Of a DNA stretch of 64,000 bases, positions 28,585-36,285 are shown piece by piece. Position 1 is the first letter of the stretch, and each line of letters begins with the position of its first letter. The DNA comes from Verrucosispora sioxanthis (GTDB taxonomy: Bacteria > Actinomycetota > Actinomycetes > Mycobacteriales > Micromonosporaceae), in contig NZ_SAIY01000003.1 in the NCBI RefSeq assembly GCF_010560025.1, positions 620,001 through 684,000 on the forward strand, in the 5' to 3' direction. A program made the translations under genes and the position numbers. Under the pieces are notes generated by a model. That model did not search any database. It was given only the letters and a program-made list of their open reading frames with translations, and was not told where the DNA came from.

Positions 28585-29166
28585 ATGGCCCGCATTCCCG
28601 CGGCGGAACTCACCGGCGTACACGGCGCACTGCTCAAGCGGATCATCAGGAAGAAGTTCGGCGCGGTGCCCGACGCGCTCGGAGTCATGGGGCACAACCG
28701 GCGGGTGTTGCGCACCAGCATGGGCATGGGACGGGCAGCCACCCGGTGGAACGCCTGCGACCAGGATCTCAAGTCGTACGCCCACATGGCGGCCGTCTCC
28801 CTGATCGGCTGCTCCTTCTGCCTCGACCTGGGCTACTTCCAGGCGCACAACGAAGGGCTCGACCTGGCCAAGGCCCGCGAGGTGCCCCGGTGGCGCGAAT
28901 CGGAGGTCTTCACCGCGCTGGAACGCGACGTCCTGGCGTATGCGGAGGCGATGTCGCAGACCCCACCCACGGTCAGCGACGACCTTTCCGCCCGACTGCT
29001 CAACCAACTCGGGGCCCCGGCGCTGGTCGAACTCACCGCGTTCGTCGCCGCCGCGAACCTGGCCGCGCGGATGAACGTCGCGCTCGGCATCGAGGCGCAG
29101 GGCATGGCGGCGGCATGTGGCCTACCGCCCCTGGCCCAGCCGAGCCACGCAACCTCGCTGACATGA
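28585..29166 (+). CDS. AhpD-like carboxymuconolactone decarboxylase-family protein
   Basis: Protein of 193 aa. HMAAVSLIGCSFCLDLGYFQAH contains a CxxC followed by a downstream His, the peroxidase/thiol site of AhpD-like proteins, rather than a true lactone decarboxylase. It probably helps with peroxide or alkyl-peroxide defence. ATG 28585 follows GAGGAGGAGAC. It is divergent from argG with a 123-base gap. The AhpC partner is not adjacent. Confidence 0.85.
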   Translation: MARIPAAELTGVHGALLKRIIRKKFGAVPDALGVMGHNRRVLRTSMGMGRAATRWNACDQDLKSYAHMAAVSLIGCSFCLDLGYFQAHNEGLDLAKAREVPRWRESEVFTALERDVLAYAEAMSQTPPTVSDDLSARLLNQLGAPALVELTAFVAAANLAARMNVALGIEAQGMAAACGLPPLAQPSHATSLT

Positions 29167-29248
29167 TCGGCGCCCGCCTGCTGAGCCGGTCATGGCTGGG
29201 CGGACGGGTCACACGGCCGGACGGGCGGTTGAGGCGAGGTGAAAATCA

Positions 29249-30013
29249 GTGGCCGACGCCCGCGATGGGCAGCAGGCTGCCGACATGGACGTCGACCCGT
29301 TGCTGGCACGGGCCCGGCAGGTGTGGACCGGGCTGGCCGGCTCACCGATCAGCTTTCCCGCCCGGCAGGTCGCGGTGGCGGCCTCGGCGAACTCGTCGAT
29401 GTGCCCGCCGGGCTGGGTCGGCGTCGTCGCCCTGGGTGACGCCGCGATCTGTACGGTACCGACGGATGACCTGGTGGGCCTGGTGACGCGCGCCTGCCGC
29501 ACACTCCCGGTCGATGCGCTGACCGACCCCGATCGACTGTCCGCCGTGCTGCCAGTCGCAGAGGTGCTGGGTCCGGCCGCCCTGGCCTACTGCGACGACC
29601 ACAGCTACCGACCGCACCGGCTGCAGGCCACGGAGCAGCTACCCGTCCACCACCCTGATCTTGTCGACTTCCTGGCGTCGGTCCCGGCCGAGGACGCGGC
29701 GGAGTGCGGGCTGGTCGAGATCACCTCTGCCGCGTACGTCCTCCGGGCCGGAACGGCCATCGTCGCGGCGGCCGGCTACCGGCACTGGCCGGGACGGGTG
29801 GCCCACCTGAGCGTGCTGACCGCGCCGCGCCGGCGTGGGCGCGGCTTCGCCCGCACCGTCGCCGCTGCGGCAACGGCGGACGGCCTGGCGAAGGGGTTGT
29901 TGCCCCAGTGGCGGGCTCGACCGGCAGCCTCCCGTCGGGTGGCGCGGGCGCTCGGTTTCCGCGAACTCGGCGCCCAGCTCAGCGTCCGCGTCGACGGCCG
30001 CGACGCAAGGTGA
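29249..30013 (+). CDS. GNAT-like N-acetyltransferase
   Basis: Protein of 254 aa. The C-terminal third carries the acetyl-CoA site of a GNAT enzyme: HLSVLTAPRRRGRGFARTVAAAATADGLA, then ARPAASRRVARALGFRELG. The N-terminal 120 residues (LARARQVWTGLAG, AANSSMCPPGWVG) are less conserved. The start is GTG 29249, with GAGGTGA before it; ATG 29285 would remove 12 residues. Substrate unknown. Confidence 0.75.
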   Translation: MADARDGQQAADMDVDPLLARARQVWTGLAGSPISFPARQVAVAASANSSMCPPGWVGVVALGDAAICTVPTDDLVGLVTRACRTLPVDALTDPDRLSAVLPVAEVLGPAALAYCDDHSYRPHRLQATEQLPVHHPDLVDFLASVPAEDAAECGLVEITSAAYVLRAGTAIVAAAGYRHWPGRVAHLSVLTAPRRRGRGFARTVAAAATADGLAKGLLPQWRARPAASRRVARALGFRELGAQLSVRVDGRDAR

Positions 30014-30124
30014 CGTGTCCACCGCCGGGCGCACCCCACCCGCCTCGGGACTTCCGCCCCTTAGCAACCGACAGCCACCGTCCTACCGTCGACGCGAGGG
30101 ACGCGACGCCGGGAAGGACCCACC

Positions 30125-30706
30125 ATGGACCAGGTCAGCGACCGACGGCTCCACCGGTTCAAGCGGTGGATGTACCGCAGCGGCAGACCGAACTGGTTGG
30201 CGCGGTCGATGAACCGCGTCTCGGCGTGGCAGTTCTCGGCGGGCTTTCTCGCCCCCGGCAACTGGGTCACCCTGGAGGTGGCCGGTCGGCGTAGCGGTCG
30301 GACGGTGTCGTTCCCCGTGGTCGCCGTCGACCACGACGGCCGGCGGTACCTGGTGTCGATGCTCGGCGAGCGGGCGAACTGGGTACGCAACGTACGGGCC
30401 GCCGCCGGGCGGGCGGTGCTGCGACACGGCCACCGCCGACCGGTGCTGCTGGTGGAGGAGCCGGTCGAGCGGCGGGCACCGGTCCTGCGCCACTATCTGG
30501 AGAAGGCTCCGGGCGCGAGACCGCACCTGCCGGTCCACCGGGGGGCGCCGCTCGCGGAGTTCGCGCGAATCGCCGCCGAATACCCGGTGTTCCGGATACT
30601 GCCCCGAGCGGAAAAGGGACCAGGCCCGGCGAGAATTCTGGGCGTCGCGCCAGGCCAACCGGAACTTGTTCCAAAAACTTCGAGCCGCAAGGGGTTCCGG
30701 GGCTGA
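30125..30706 (+). CDS. F420-type nitroreductase-family deazaflavin-dependent oxidoreductase (Ddn-like)
   Basis: Protein of 193 aa with the split-barrel fold: GNWVTLEVAGRRSGRTVSFPVVAVDHDGRRYLVSMLGERANWVRNVRAA. The RRSGR and GERANWVRN blocks match the F420-binding Ddn/DUF385 proteins of actinobacteria, which reduce quinones or xenobiotics with F420H2. The C-terminus is longer than the minimal family. ATG 30125. Cofactor use is inferred from family membership. Confidence 0.85.
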   Translation: MDQVSDRRLHRFKRWMYRSGRPNWLARSMNRVSAWQFSAGFLAPGNWVTLEVAGRRSGRTVSFPVVAVDHDGRRYLVSMLGERANWVRNVRAAAGRAVLRHGHRRPVLLVEEPVERRAPVLRHYLEKAPGARPHLPVHRGAPLAEFARIAAEYPVFRILPRAEKGPGPARILGVAPGQPELVPKTSSRKGFRG

Positions 30707-31425
30707 CAGGACATCGACCGGAACCGTATGCTGCGATGGCGAGGCCGAAAGAACGTCGCGTTTCCCGGCAGGGGCCGCGTCGGCAAATGCGTGCGCACAC
30801 GAAAGGAGGCATGGCCCGCGCAGGTAAAGAATCGGCACATCGCGCGAACGGGGGATTTTATGAATAGGTTCCGACAGATCGTGGCCGTGTTCGGCCTTCC
30901 GACGGTCATGTTCGTCGCCGCACCACCTGTCCCGGCCCAGGCCGCCGTCGGGGAGTGTCCAAGCGGACGGCGGTGCGTGGGGGACGGCGTGAACGGCACC
31001 GGCGCCCGGTAAGTCTGGGCTGGCCGAGACGTACGACTGGTACGGCGGCTAGACGTCTGCTCCCGGGCAGAAGCTAACCCGCTCGCTTGGCTCGAGACAC
31101 GACGAGCGGCGTTGACCATCTGCACGAGACCAGTTTCGGAAACGTCGGCGCTGGACCCATCATGAGCCCGGGTCCCTACCACTCGGCGAGTCCTTCCCGG
31201 CACCTCTACGACAGCCGAGACCACTTCGGCTGACCATCGCCGGGAGAAGTTCCGGAACGTCACAGTAATCGGCGACAGTGACGACTGTCGGCTGCACCAT
31301 GCCCAGCGAGACGGGCATTACCACTGCAACAGATGGTGCTGATTTTTGCGTGCACCCATCCACTGCGGGTCATTTTTCGACAAGCCTCTGGTCACTCGAC
31401 GAGGGGCACAATCCATGGGAATCAA
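30707..31425. other. Long intergenic stretch with only a truncated small secreted ORF
   Basis: About 720 bases between the F420-type gene and the CHAP hydrolase, lower in GC than its surroundings after 31050. It contains the 50-aa frame at 30860 and in-frame debris behind it (SAGPIMSPGPYHSASPS near 31145), suggesting a decayed small secreted protein. A short hairpin CGACAGTGACGACTGTCG lies near 31274. I looked for a cyclic-di-AMP riboswitch, common before such hydrolases, and did not find a convincing one. Confidence 0.45.
30860..31012 (+). pseudogene. Truncated small secreted protein, peptidase-inhibitor I36-like remnant
   Basis: Fifty residues from ATG 30860, with a signal peptide ending PAQAA and then ECPSGRRCVGDGVNGTGAR. 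C-PSG-x-C followed by N-TG matches the start of peptidase-inhibitor family I36 (SMPI-like) secreted proteins, which normally continue another 70 residues with more Cys. The stop right after GAR and related words further on suggest a broken gene. No good ribosome site is seen; GGGGGA stands 6 bases upstream. Confidence 0.4.
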
Positions 31426-32880
31426 ATGAATAGAACAAGAATTGGTCGTCGCTTGCTTGTGGTCGCGATCGCGGTCGGGGTCGCCGGCGGGTCGGCTCTC
31501 GTCGCGCCGGCCGCCCACGCCGCCCCGACGAGGGCCGGCATCGTCAGCATCGCGACGCGCGAACTGAACAACTCCAGCCGCAACCACGAGATCGGGAACA
31601 ACTGCAGCTACTACGGCGGCGTGATGTTCGGCTGGCCGTCCTGCGGAGGCCGGGCCGGTTGGGGCGGTGGGGGTGACTGGTACGCCTGGTGCGCCGCGTT
31701 CGCGAAGTACGTGTGGCGGGAAGCCGGCGTCACCTCCGGCATGTCGCAGATCGACGGCTACGCCCGGTCCTTCAAGACGTACGGGCAGAACCAGGGCACC
31801 TGGCATTCCCGCGGCAGCAGCTACGTCCCGAAGCCCGGTGACGCGGTCACCTTCGACTGGGGCAACAACGGCGACATCGACCACGTGGGCATCGTGACGT
31901 CGTTGTCAGGAACCACCCTCCGCACGATCGAGGGCAACACCAGTGATCGGGTCGCTCGGCACACCTACTACAACTACAAGAACAATTCCCAGATCGAGGG
32001 TTTCACCACGGCCGTCGGAGTCACCCAGGAAACCCCTCCAGTCGAGCCCGAGCCCTGGGTCGCCGACGTGACGGGTGACGGCTTCCACGACCTGGTGGGG
32101 CGGACGACCGACGGAACGCTGATGCTGTACTCGAACAACTTCGTCCGCGACGACGGGGATCCGTACAGCACCTCGGCCTCCCGTGAGATCGGCAGCGGCT
32201 GGGGCAACTTCAACACGGTCGTGCACGCCGACGTCACCGGGGACGGTTTCGCCGACCTCGTGGCCCGCAAGCCGGACGGCACCCTCTGGCTGTACTCCAA
32301 CAACTTCGTCCGCGACGACGGCGACCCCTACAGCACCTCAGCCTCCCGCCAGATCGGCAGCGGCTGGAACAACTTCAACACGATCATCGGCGCCGACGTC
32401 ACCGGAGACGGCTTCGCCGACCTCGTGGCCCGCAAGCCGGACGGCACCCTCTGGCTGTACTCCAACAACTTCGTCCGCGACGACGGCGACCCCTACAGCA
32501 CCTCAGCCTCCCGCCAGATCGGCAGCGGCTGGAACAACTTCAACACGATCATCGGCGCCGACGTCACCGGAGACGGCTTCGCCGACCTCGTGGCCCGCAA
32601 GCCGGACGGCACCCTCTGGCTGTACTCCAACAACTTCGTCCGCGACGACGGCGACCCCTACAGCACCTCAGCCTCCCGCCAGATCGGCAGCGGCTGGAAC
32701 AACTTCAACACGATCATCGGCGCCGACGTCACCGGAGACGGCTTCGCCGACCTCGTGGCCCGCACCACCACCGGCACGCTTCTGCTCTACTCGAACAACT
32801 TCGTCCGGGACGATGGCGTCCCGTACAGCCAGTACCGGCAGATCGGCAGCGGCTGGAACAACTTCAACATCCTCATCTGA
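31426..32880 (+). CDS. Secreted CHAP-domain peptidoglycan hydrolase with five VCBS/FG-GAP repeats
   Basis: Protein of 484 aa. A signal peptide (RRLLVVAIAVGVAGGSALVAPAAHA) is followed by a CHAP amidase/endopeptidase domain, residues ~35-195: YAWCAAFAKYVWREAG with catalytic Cys and DIDHVGIVTSL with catalytic His. From 32062 come five 55-residue VCBS-like units (ADVTGDGFADLVARKPDGTL; DxTGDGxxD binds Ca2+). The last is shortened by STSAS. Units two to four are nearly identical at DNA level. It cleaves cell-wall peptides outside the membrane. A hairpin terminator follows. Confidence 0.9.
   Translation: MNRTRIGRRLLVVAIAVGVAGGSALVAPAAHAAPTRAGIVSIATRELNNSSRNHEIGNNCSYYGGVMFGWPSCGGRAGWGGGGDWYAWCAAFAKYVWREAGVTSGMSQIDGYARSFKTYGQNQGTWHSRGSSYVPKPGDAVTFDWGNNGDIDHVGIVTSLSGTTLRTIEGNTSDRVARHTYYNYKNNSQIEGFTTAVGVTQETPPVEPEPWVADVTGDGFHDLVGRTTDGTLMLYSNNFVRDDGDPYSTSASREIGSGWGNFNTVVHADVTGDGFADLVARKPDGTLWLYSNNFVRDDGDPYSTSASRQIGSGWNNFNTIIGADVTGDGFADLVARKPDGTLWLYSNNFVRDDGDPYSTSASRQIGSGWNNFNTIIGADVTGDGFADLVARKPDGTLWLYSNNFVRDDGDPYSTSASRQIGSGWNNFNTIIGADVTGDGFADLVARTTTGTLLLYSNNFVRDDGVPYSQYRQIGSGWNNFNILI
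32062..32877 (+). repeat. 165-bp tandem repeats encoding VCBS units
   Basis: Five in-frame units begin at 32062, 32227, 32392, 32557 and 32722. Units starting at 32392 and 32557 are identical base for base as far as I can read, and most of unit two matches them. Unit one and the last unit have diverged at synonymous and other positions. Recent duplication or gene conversion is implied. Confidence 0.95.
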
Positions 32881-32898
32881 TCGGCGGACACCGTCACG

Positions 32899-32925
32899 GC
32901 GCGCCCGGCCCTCGGCCGGGCGCGC
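32899..32925 (+). terminator. Terminator hairpin after the CHAP gene
   Basis: GCGCGCCCGGCC (32899-32910) and GGCCGGGCGCGC (32914-32925) form a perfect 12-bp stem with a 3-nt loop, 18 bases after the stop. Confidence 0.85.
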
Positions 32926-33002
32926 TGTGCCGTGCCGTGCTGCCGACGCGGTAGGCCATCCCCGCACGGTCCAGCGTGCCGATGACATGCGATCGTGGCC
33001 CG

Positions 33003-33617
33003 ATGCCGCAACCGATTCTGCGTACCGATCGTCTGCTGCTGGTTCCGCTCGCCGACCGGCACCTCGATTTGGAGGTCGAGCTGGACTCCGACCCCGAAGT
33101 GCTGCGCTACCTCTACGGCCGGGCCCGCACCAGGGACGAGGTGATCGGATCGCACGCGAACCGGATGGCACTGGCCGACAAGGTGGACGGCCTGGGCTAC
33201 TGGATGGCGTTCGGCACCGACGGCGGGGCGCGCGGTTCGACGCCGCCGCCGGCCGAGGACGACGGCGAGTTTGTCGGGCTGATGATGCTGCCGCCGGCAC
33301 ACGGCCCCGACCAGCCGGACGACCCGACGGTCAGCGATCTCGGCTACCGCCTGCCGCGCCGGCACTGGGGCAAGGGTCTGGCCAGCGAGGCCAGCCGGGA
33401 ACTGCTGCGGCACGCCTTCGACACGGTCGGCCAGCGTCGGGTCATCGCGCAGACCATGACCGTGAACACCGGATCCCGCCGGGTGATGGAGGCGGTCGGC
33501 CTGCGCTACATCCGCACCTTCTTCCCGTCCTGGGACGATCCGCTGCCCGGGACGGAACAGGGCGAGGTCGAATACGCCATCACCCGCGAGGAGTGGCGGG
33601 CCACCCGTCCCGGGTGA
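33003..33617 (+). CDS. RimJ/RimL-type GNAT acetyltransferase
   Basis: Protein of 204 aa. LRTDRLLLVPLADRHLDLEVELDSDPEVLRYL is the typical opening of this family; GYRLPRRHWGKGLASEASRELLRHAF is the acetyl-CoA loop, and VNTGSRRVMEAVGLRYIRTF the closing motif. It acetylates an N-terminal amine or small molecule. ATG 33003 chosen; ATGs at 32976 lack a ribosome site and lie against the terminator. Confidence 0.88.
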   Translation: MPQPILRTDRLLLVPLADRHLDLEVELDSDPEVLRYLYGRARTRDEVIGSHANRMALADKVDGLGYWMAFGTDGGARGSTPPPAEDDGEFVGLMMLPPAHGPDQPDDPTVSDLGYRLPRRHWGKGLASEASRELLRHAFDTVGQRRVIAQTMTVNTGSRRVMEAVGLRYIRTFFPSWDDPLPGTEQGEVEYAITREEWRATRPG

Positions 33618-33747
33618 GCTGCCCGACCGGGGACCGTGCGGCGAGGAACCAGGGGGTGACCCGCCCGGACTGGCCGGGGGTAGAGTTGCCGGCTGCTGGC
33701 GCGCGGTGCTCGCCACCGGGCGGACCGCTTGACGGAGAGGACACGCC

Positions 33748-34098
33748 ATGGAAGGCATCGACCCGGAGGTGCCGCCGAGCGGCCCGGGCTGCGCCGACTG
33801 CATGGCGGCCGACCCGCCGGGCTGGTGGTTCCATCTCCGGCGGTGCGGCCAGTGCGGTCACGTCGGATGCTGTGACTCCTCGCCCAGCCAGCACGCCAGC
33901 GCCCACCACGCCGCGACCGGGCACCGGTTCGTCCGCAGCTTCGAGCCCGGCGAGGAGTGGTTCTGGGACTACGACGAGCAGGTGCTGTACGAGCAGGGTC
34001 CGTCGCTGGTGGCACCGGCGCACCGTCCCCCGGAGCAGGGCGCACCGGCCCCGGCCGACCGGGTGCCGGCCGACTGGAAGCGCCACCTGCACCGCTAG
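33748..34098 (+). CDS. UBP-type zinc-finger protein
   Basis: Protein of 116 aa. CADCMA, WWFHLRRCGQCGHVGCCDSSPSQHASAHHAATGHRFVRSFEPGEEWFWDY is a complete zf-UBP domain, Cys and His ligands included, as in eukaryotic ubiquitin-specific proteases; bacterial members bind unknown ligands. ATG 33748 follows GGAGAGG. It is on its own between an acetyltransferase and a convergent LysR gene. Confidence 0.88.
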   Translation: MEGIDPEVPPSGPGCADCMAADPPGWWFHLRRCGQCGHVGCCDSSPSQHASAHHAATGHRFVRSFEPGEEWFWDYDEQVLYEQGPSLVAPAHRPPEQGAPAPADRVPADWKRHLHR

Positions 34099-34176
34099 AC
34101 CCTGTCCTCGGAGCATCGGCGTACCCTCGCCTGAACTCGACGAGGTCATGCGGTTCCGGCACCCGGAACTCCGGAG

Positions 34177-35115
34177 TCACCCCGCTCCGTCAGGTGCGAC
34201 AAGTGCATGATCAGCATCGAGCGGTGGGGCGGAGTGGGCGGCGTCGCGCAGGGCGGCGACCGCCGTCCGGGCCGCCGGGGTGTGCTCGACGGCGTCGTCC
34301 ACCACCACGTGGATCGACCGGGTCGGCGTCGGGCGGAGCAGCCGCACACAGGTCACGCCCTCGGGCAGGTGTGCCGCGCCGAGCGCGGGGAGCACCGTGA
34401 GGCCGATGCCGGCGGCGACGAAGGCCAACGCGGTCCGGTAGTCGTGCGCCTCGACCCGGAAGGCCGGGCGGAAACCGGCGGCGGTGCAGGCTTCGAGCAG
34501 GTTGGCGCGGCACCAGCCCCGGGCGAAGTCGTTGTCGACCCAGCGCTCGTCGGCGAGGTCGACCAGGTCGGCCTCCGTCCGGCCGGCGAGGCGGTGCCCG
34601 ACCGGCACCACCGCGACGTACGGATCGTCGAGGAGGTGATGGGCGGTGAAGCCCGGCCCGGGGTCGAAGCCGCCACCCGCCACGACCACCTGCACGTCGG
34701 CGCGCTCCTCCCGGCTGTCCGGGATGTGTTCGCGCAGTTGCAGGTCGAGCCGTACGCCGGGGAAGCCGGTGAGGACGGACCGCACCACGTGTGGCATCCA
34801 CGCCGCGCCCACCGACGCGAAGTACGCGATGGACAGTGTGCCGGTGCGGCCGGTGCGCAGATCCGCGATGAGCGACTCGGCCGCGCCGACCCGGGCGAGC
34901 ACCCGGTCGGCCTCGGCGGCGAGAGCGTGCCCGGCGGCCGTGGGCCGCAACCCCCGCCCTGCCTTGGCGAGGAGGGTGAGACCCGTCTCGCGTTGCAGTG
35001 CGGTGAGGTGCTGACTGACGGCGGAGGGGGTGTAGCCGAGGTTGGTGGCGGCGGCCTGGACGGACCCGGACGCCACGACGGAACGGAAGACCCGGAGGCG
35101 GTGAACGTCAAGCAC
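34177..35115 (-). CDS. LysR-type transcriptional regulator
   Basis: Protein of 312 aa. Helix-turn-helix at residues 5-60 (LRVFRSVVASGSVQAAATNLGYTPSAVSQHLTALQRE), effector domain from ~90 (GTLSIAYFASVGAAWMPHVV, VRLDLQLREH, GIGLTVLPALGAAHLP). GTG 35115. It is divergent from an EamA transporter, with a near-perfect inverted repeat at 35121 between them, so it most likely controls that transporter and itself. The effector, perhaps an amino acid or drug-like compound, is unknown. Confidence 0.92.
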   Translation of the reverse strand: MLDVHRLRVFRSVVASGSVQAAATNLGYTPSAVSQHLTALQRETGLTLLAKAGRGLRPTAAGHALAAEADRVLARVGAAESLIADLRTGRTGTLSIAYFASVGAAWMPHVVRSVLTGFPGVRLDLQLREHIPDSREERADVQVVVAGGGFDPGPGFTAHHLLDDPYVAVVPVGHRLAGRTEADLVDLADERWVDNDFARGWCRANLLEACTAAGFRPAFRVEAHDYRTALAFVAAGIGLTVLPALGAAHLPEGVTCVRLLRPTPTRSIHVVVDDAVEHTPAARTAVAALRDAAHSAPPLDADHALVAPDGAG

Positions 35116-35120
35116 CGCCC

Positions 35121-35145
35121 AACGATAAAGCGCGACTTAATCGTT
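35121..35145. promoter_or_regulatory. LysR operator between the LysR gene and the EamA transporter
   Basis: AACGATAAAG (35121-35130) and CTTAATCGTT (35136-35145) pair at 9 of 10 positions around a 5-base centre. It is the only A/T-rich inverted repeat in the 81-base divergent gap and has T-N11-A spacing. Confidence 0.75.
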
Positions 35146-35196
35146 GTGAAGGAACAGTCGCTGGTGCTGAATCGTCGGGCGGCCGAGAATCACCCC

Positions 35197-36168
35197 ATGA
35201 GCAGCCCGTCGATGACCGAGCCCGCCGCCCCGATCCGAGCCGTGCCCGCGTACACCTGGCCGGAGGACCGGCCCCGGTCCTGGCCGATCGTCGCCGCGGC
35301 CGGGACCACGGTCGTGCTCTGGGCCTCGGCGTTCGTGGGCATCCGGTTCGCCGGGCACGACTACTCCCCCGGCGCGATGGCCCTGGGCCGCATGGTGGCG
35401 GCCTCGGCCGCGCTGAGCGTGTTCGTCGCGTTCACCGCCGGCCGCCGGCGCGCCCGCACGCCGCACGTGGGGAACCGCCCGGGCACCCTGCCCCGGGGTG
35501 GGGTGCTGGGACTCGTGGCACTGTGGGGCGTGGCCTGGTTCGGCGGGTACAACGTGGCGCTCAACGCCGCCGAGCGGCTGGTCGACGCCGGGACGGCGGC
35601 CCTGCTCGTGGCGGTCGCGCCCATCCTGGTCGCGGTGGCCGCGGTCCTCGTCCTGGGCGAGCGGCTCACCCGCCGGCTCGGTGTCGGGGTGGCGGTCGCC
35701 TTCGTGGGCGTGGCCCTGATCGCGGCCAGTGGCTTCACCGGGCACGCCGACCAGGTCGGCGTCGCGCTGGCGGTGCTCTCCGCCCTGCTGTACGCCTTCG
35801 CCGTACTGCTGCAGAAGCGCCTCCTGGCGCGGATGGCCGCGCCGACGATGACCTGGCTCGGCGCGCTGGCCGGGACGGCGGCCCTGCTGCCGTTCGCCCC
35901 CACGCTGCTGGCGGAACTCGCGGCAGCCCCGCCACCGGCCACCGTCGGCGTGCTGTTCCTGGGCGTGTTCCCGACCGCGATCGGGTTCCTCACCTGGGGT
36001 TACGTGCTGTCTCGGTGGACGGCGGGGCGCACCACCGCCGCCACGTACCTGGTCCCGCCGGTCACCGTCCTGCTGTCCTGGACGCTGCTGGGCGAGGTGC
36101 CGGCACCGCTGGCCCTGCTGGGCGGCGCGCTCTGCCTGACCGGCGTGGTCTTCGCGACGCGCCGCTGA
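35197..36168 (+). CDS. EamA/DMT-family transporter
   Basis: Protein of 323 aa with ten membrane helices in two EamA halves: SWPIVAAAGTTVVLWASAFVGIRF, ALWGVAWFGGYNVALNAAERLVDAGTAALLVAVAPI, LGERLTRRLGVGVAVAFVGVALI, then LLYAFAVLLQKRLLARM and FLTWGYVLSRWTAGRTTAATYLVPPVTVLLSW. It exports metabolites or amino acids. ATG 35197. Probably regulated by the divergent LysR protein. Substrate not predictable. Confidence 0.92.
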   Translation: MSSPSMTEPAAPIRAVPAYTWPEDRPRSWPIVAAAGTTVVLWASAFVGIRFAGHDYSPGAMALGRMVAASAALSVFVAFTAGRRRARTPHVGNRPGTLPRGGVLGLVALWGVAWFGGYNVALNAAERLVDAGTAALLVAVAPILVAVAAVLVLGERLTRRLGVGVAVAFVGVALIAASGFTGHADQVGVALAVLSALLYAFAVLLQKRLLARMAAPTMTWLGALAGTAALLPFAPTLLAELAAAPPPATVGVLFLGVFPTAIGFLTWGYVLSRWTAGRTTAATYLVPPVTVLLSWTLLGEVPAPLALLGGALCLTGVVFATRR

Positions 36169-36186
36169 CGGGGTCGGACATCCGCC

Positions 36187-36264
36187 GACGCGAGTCGGCG
36201 ACTCGCGTCGTGTGCGGGCAACCAGCGGTCGGGCGGTGCACGCCGGCTGGGCCGGCGTGCACCG
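36187..36264. terminator. Double hairpin terminator between EamA and GH30 genes
   Basis: First stem: GACGCGAGTC (36187-36196) / GACTCGCGTC (36200-36209), perfect 10 bp. Second: CGGTGCACGCCGGC (36234-36247) / GCCGGCGTGCACCG (36251-36264), perfect 14 bp. The two can serve the convergent genes on either side. Confidence 0.85.
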
Positions 36265-36285
36265 CTTCGACGGGAAAGGCGCTGC

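Noticed and set aside
30707-31425. Cyclic-di-AMP (ydaO) riboswitch before the CHAP hydrolase
   Set aside because: Searched by eye because such hydrolases often have one; conserved stems and the GGGGGAGC-type core are not present.
32062-32877. Regular repeats resembling a CRISPR array
   Set aside because: 165-bp units are coding, in frame and without spacers; they are VCBS protein repeats.
34153-34169. GTTCCGG-CAC-CCGGAAC hairpin between the UBP zinc-finger and LysR genes
   Set aside because: Only 7-bp arms; too weak to call a terminator, though the convergent place is right.
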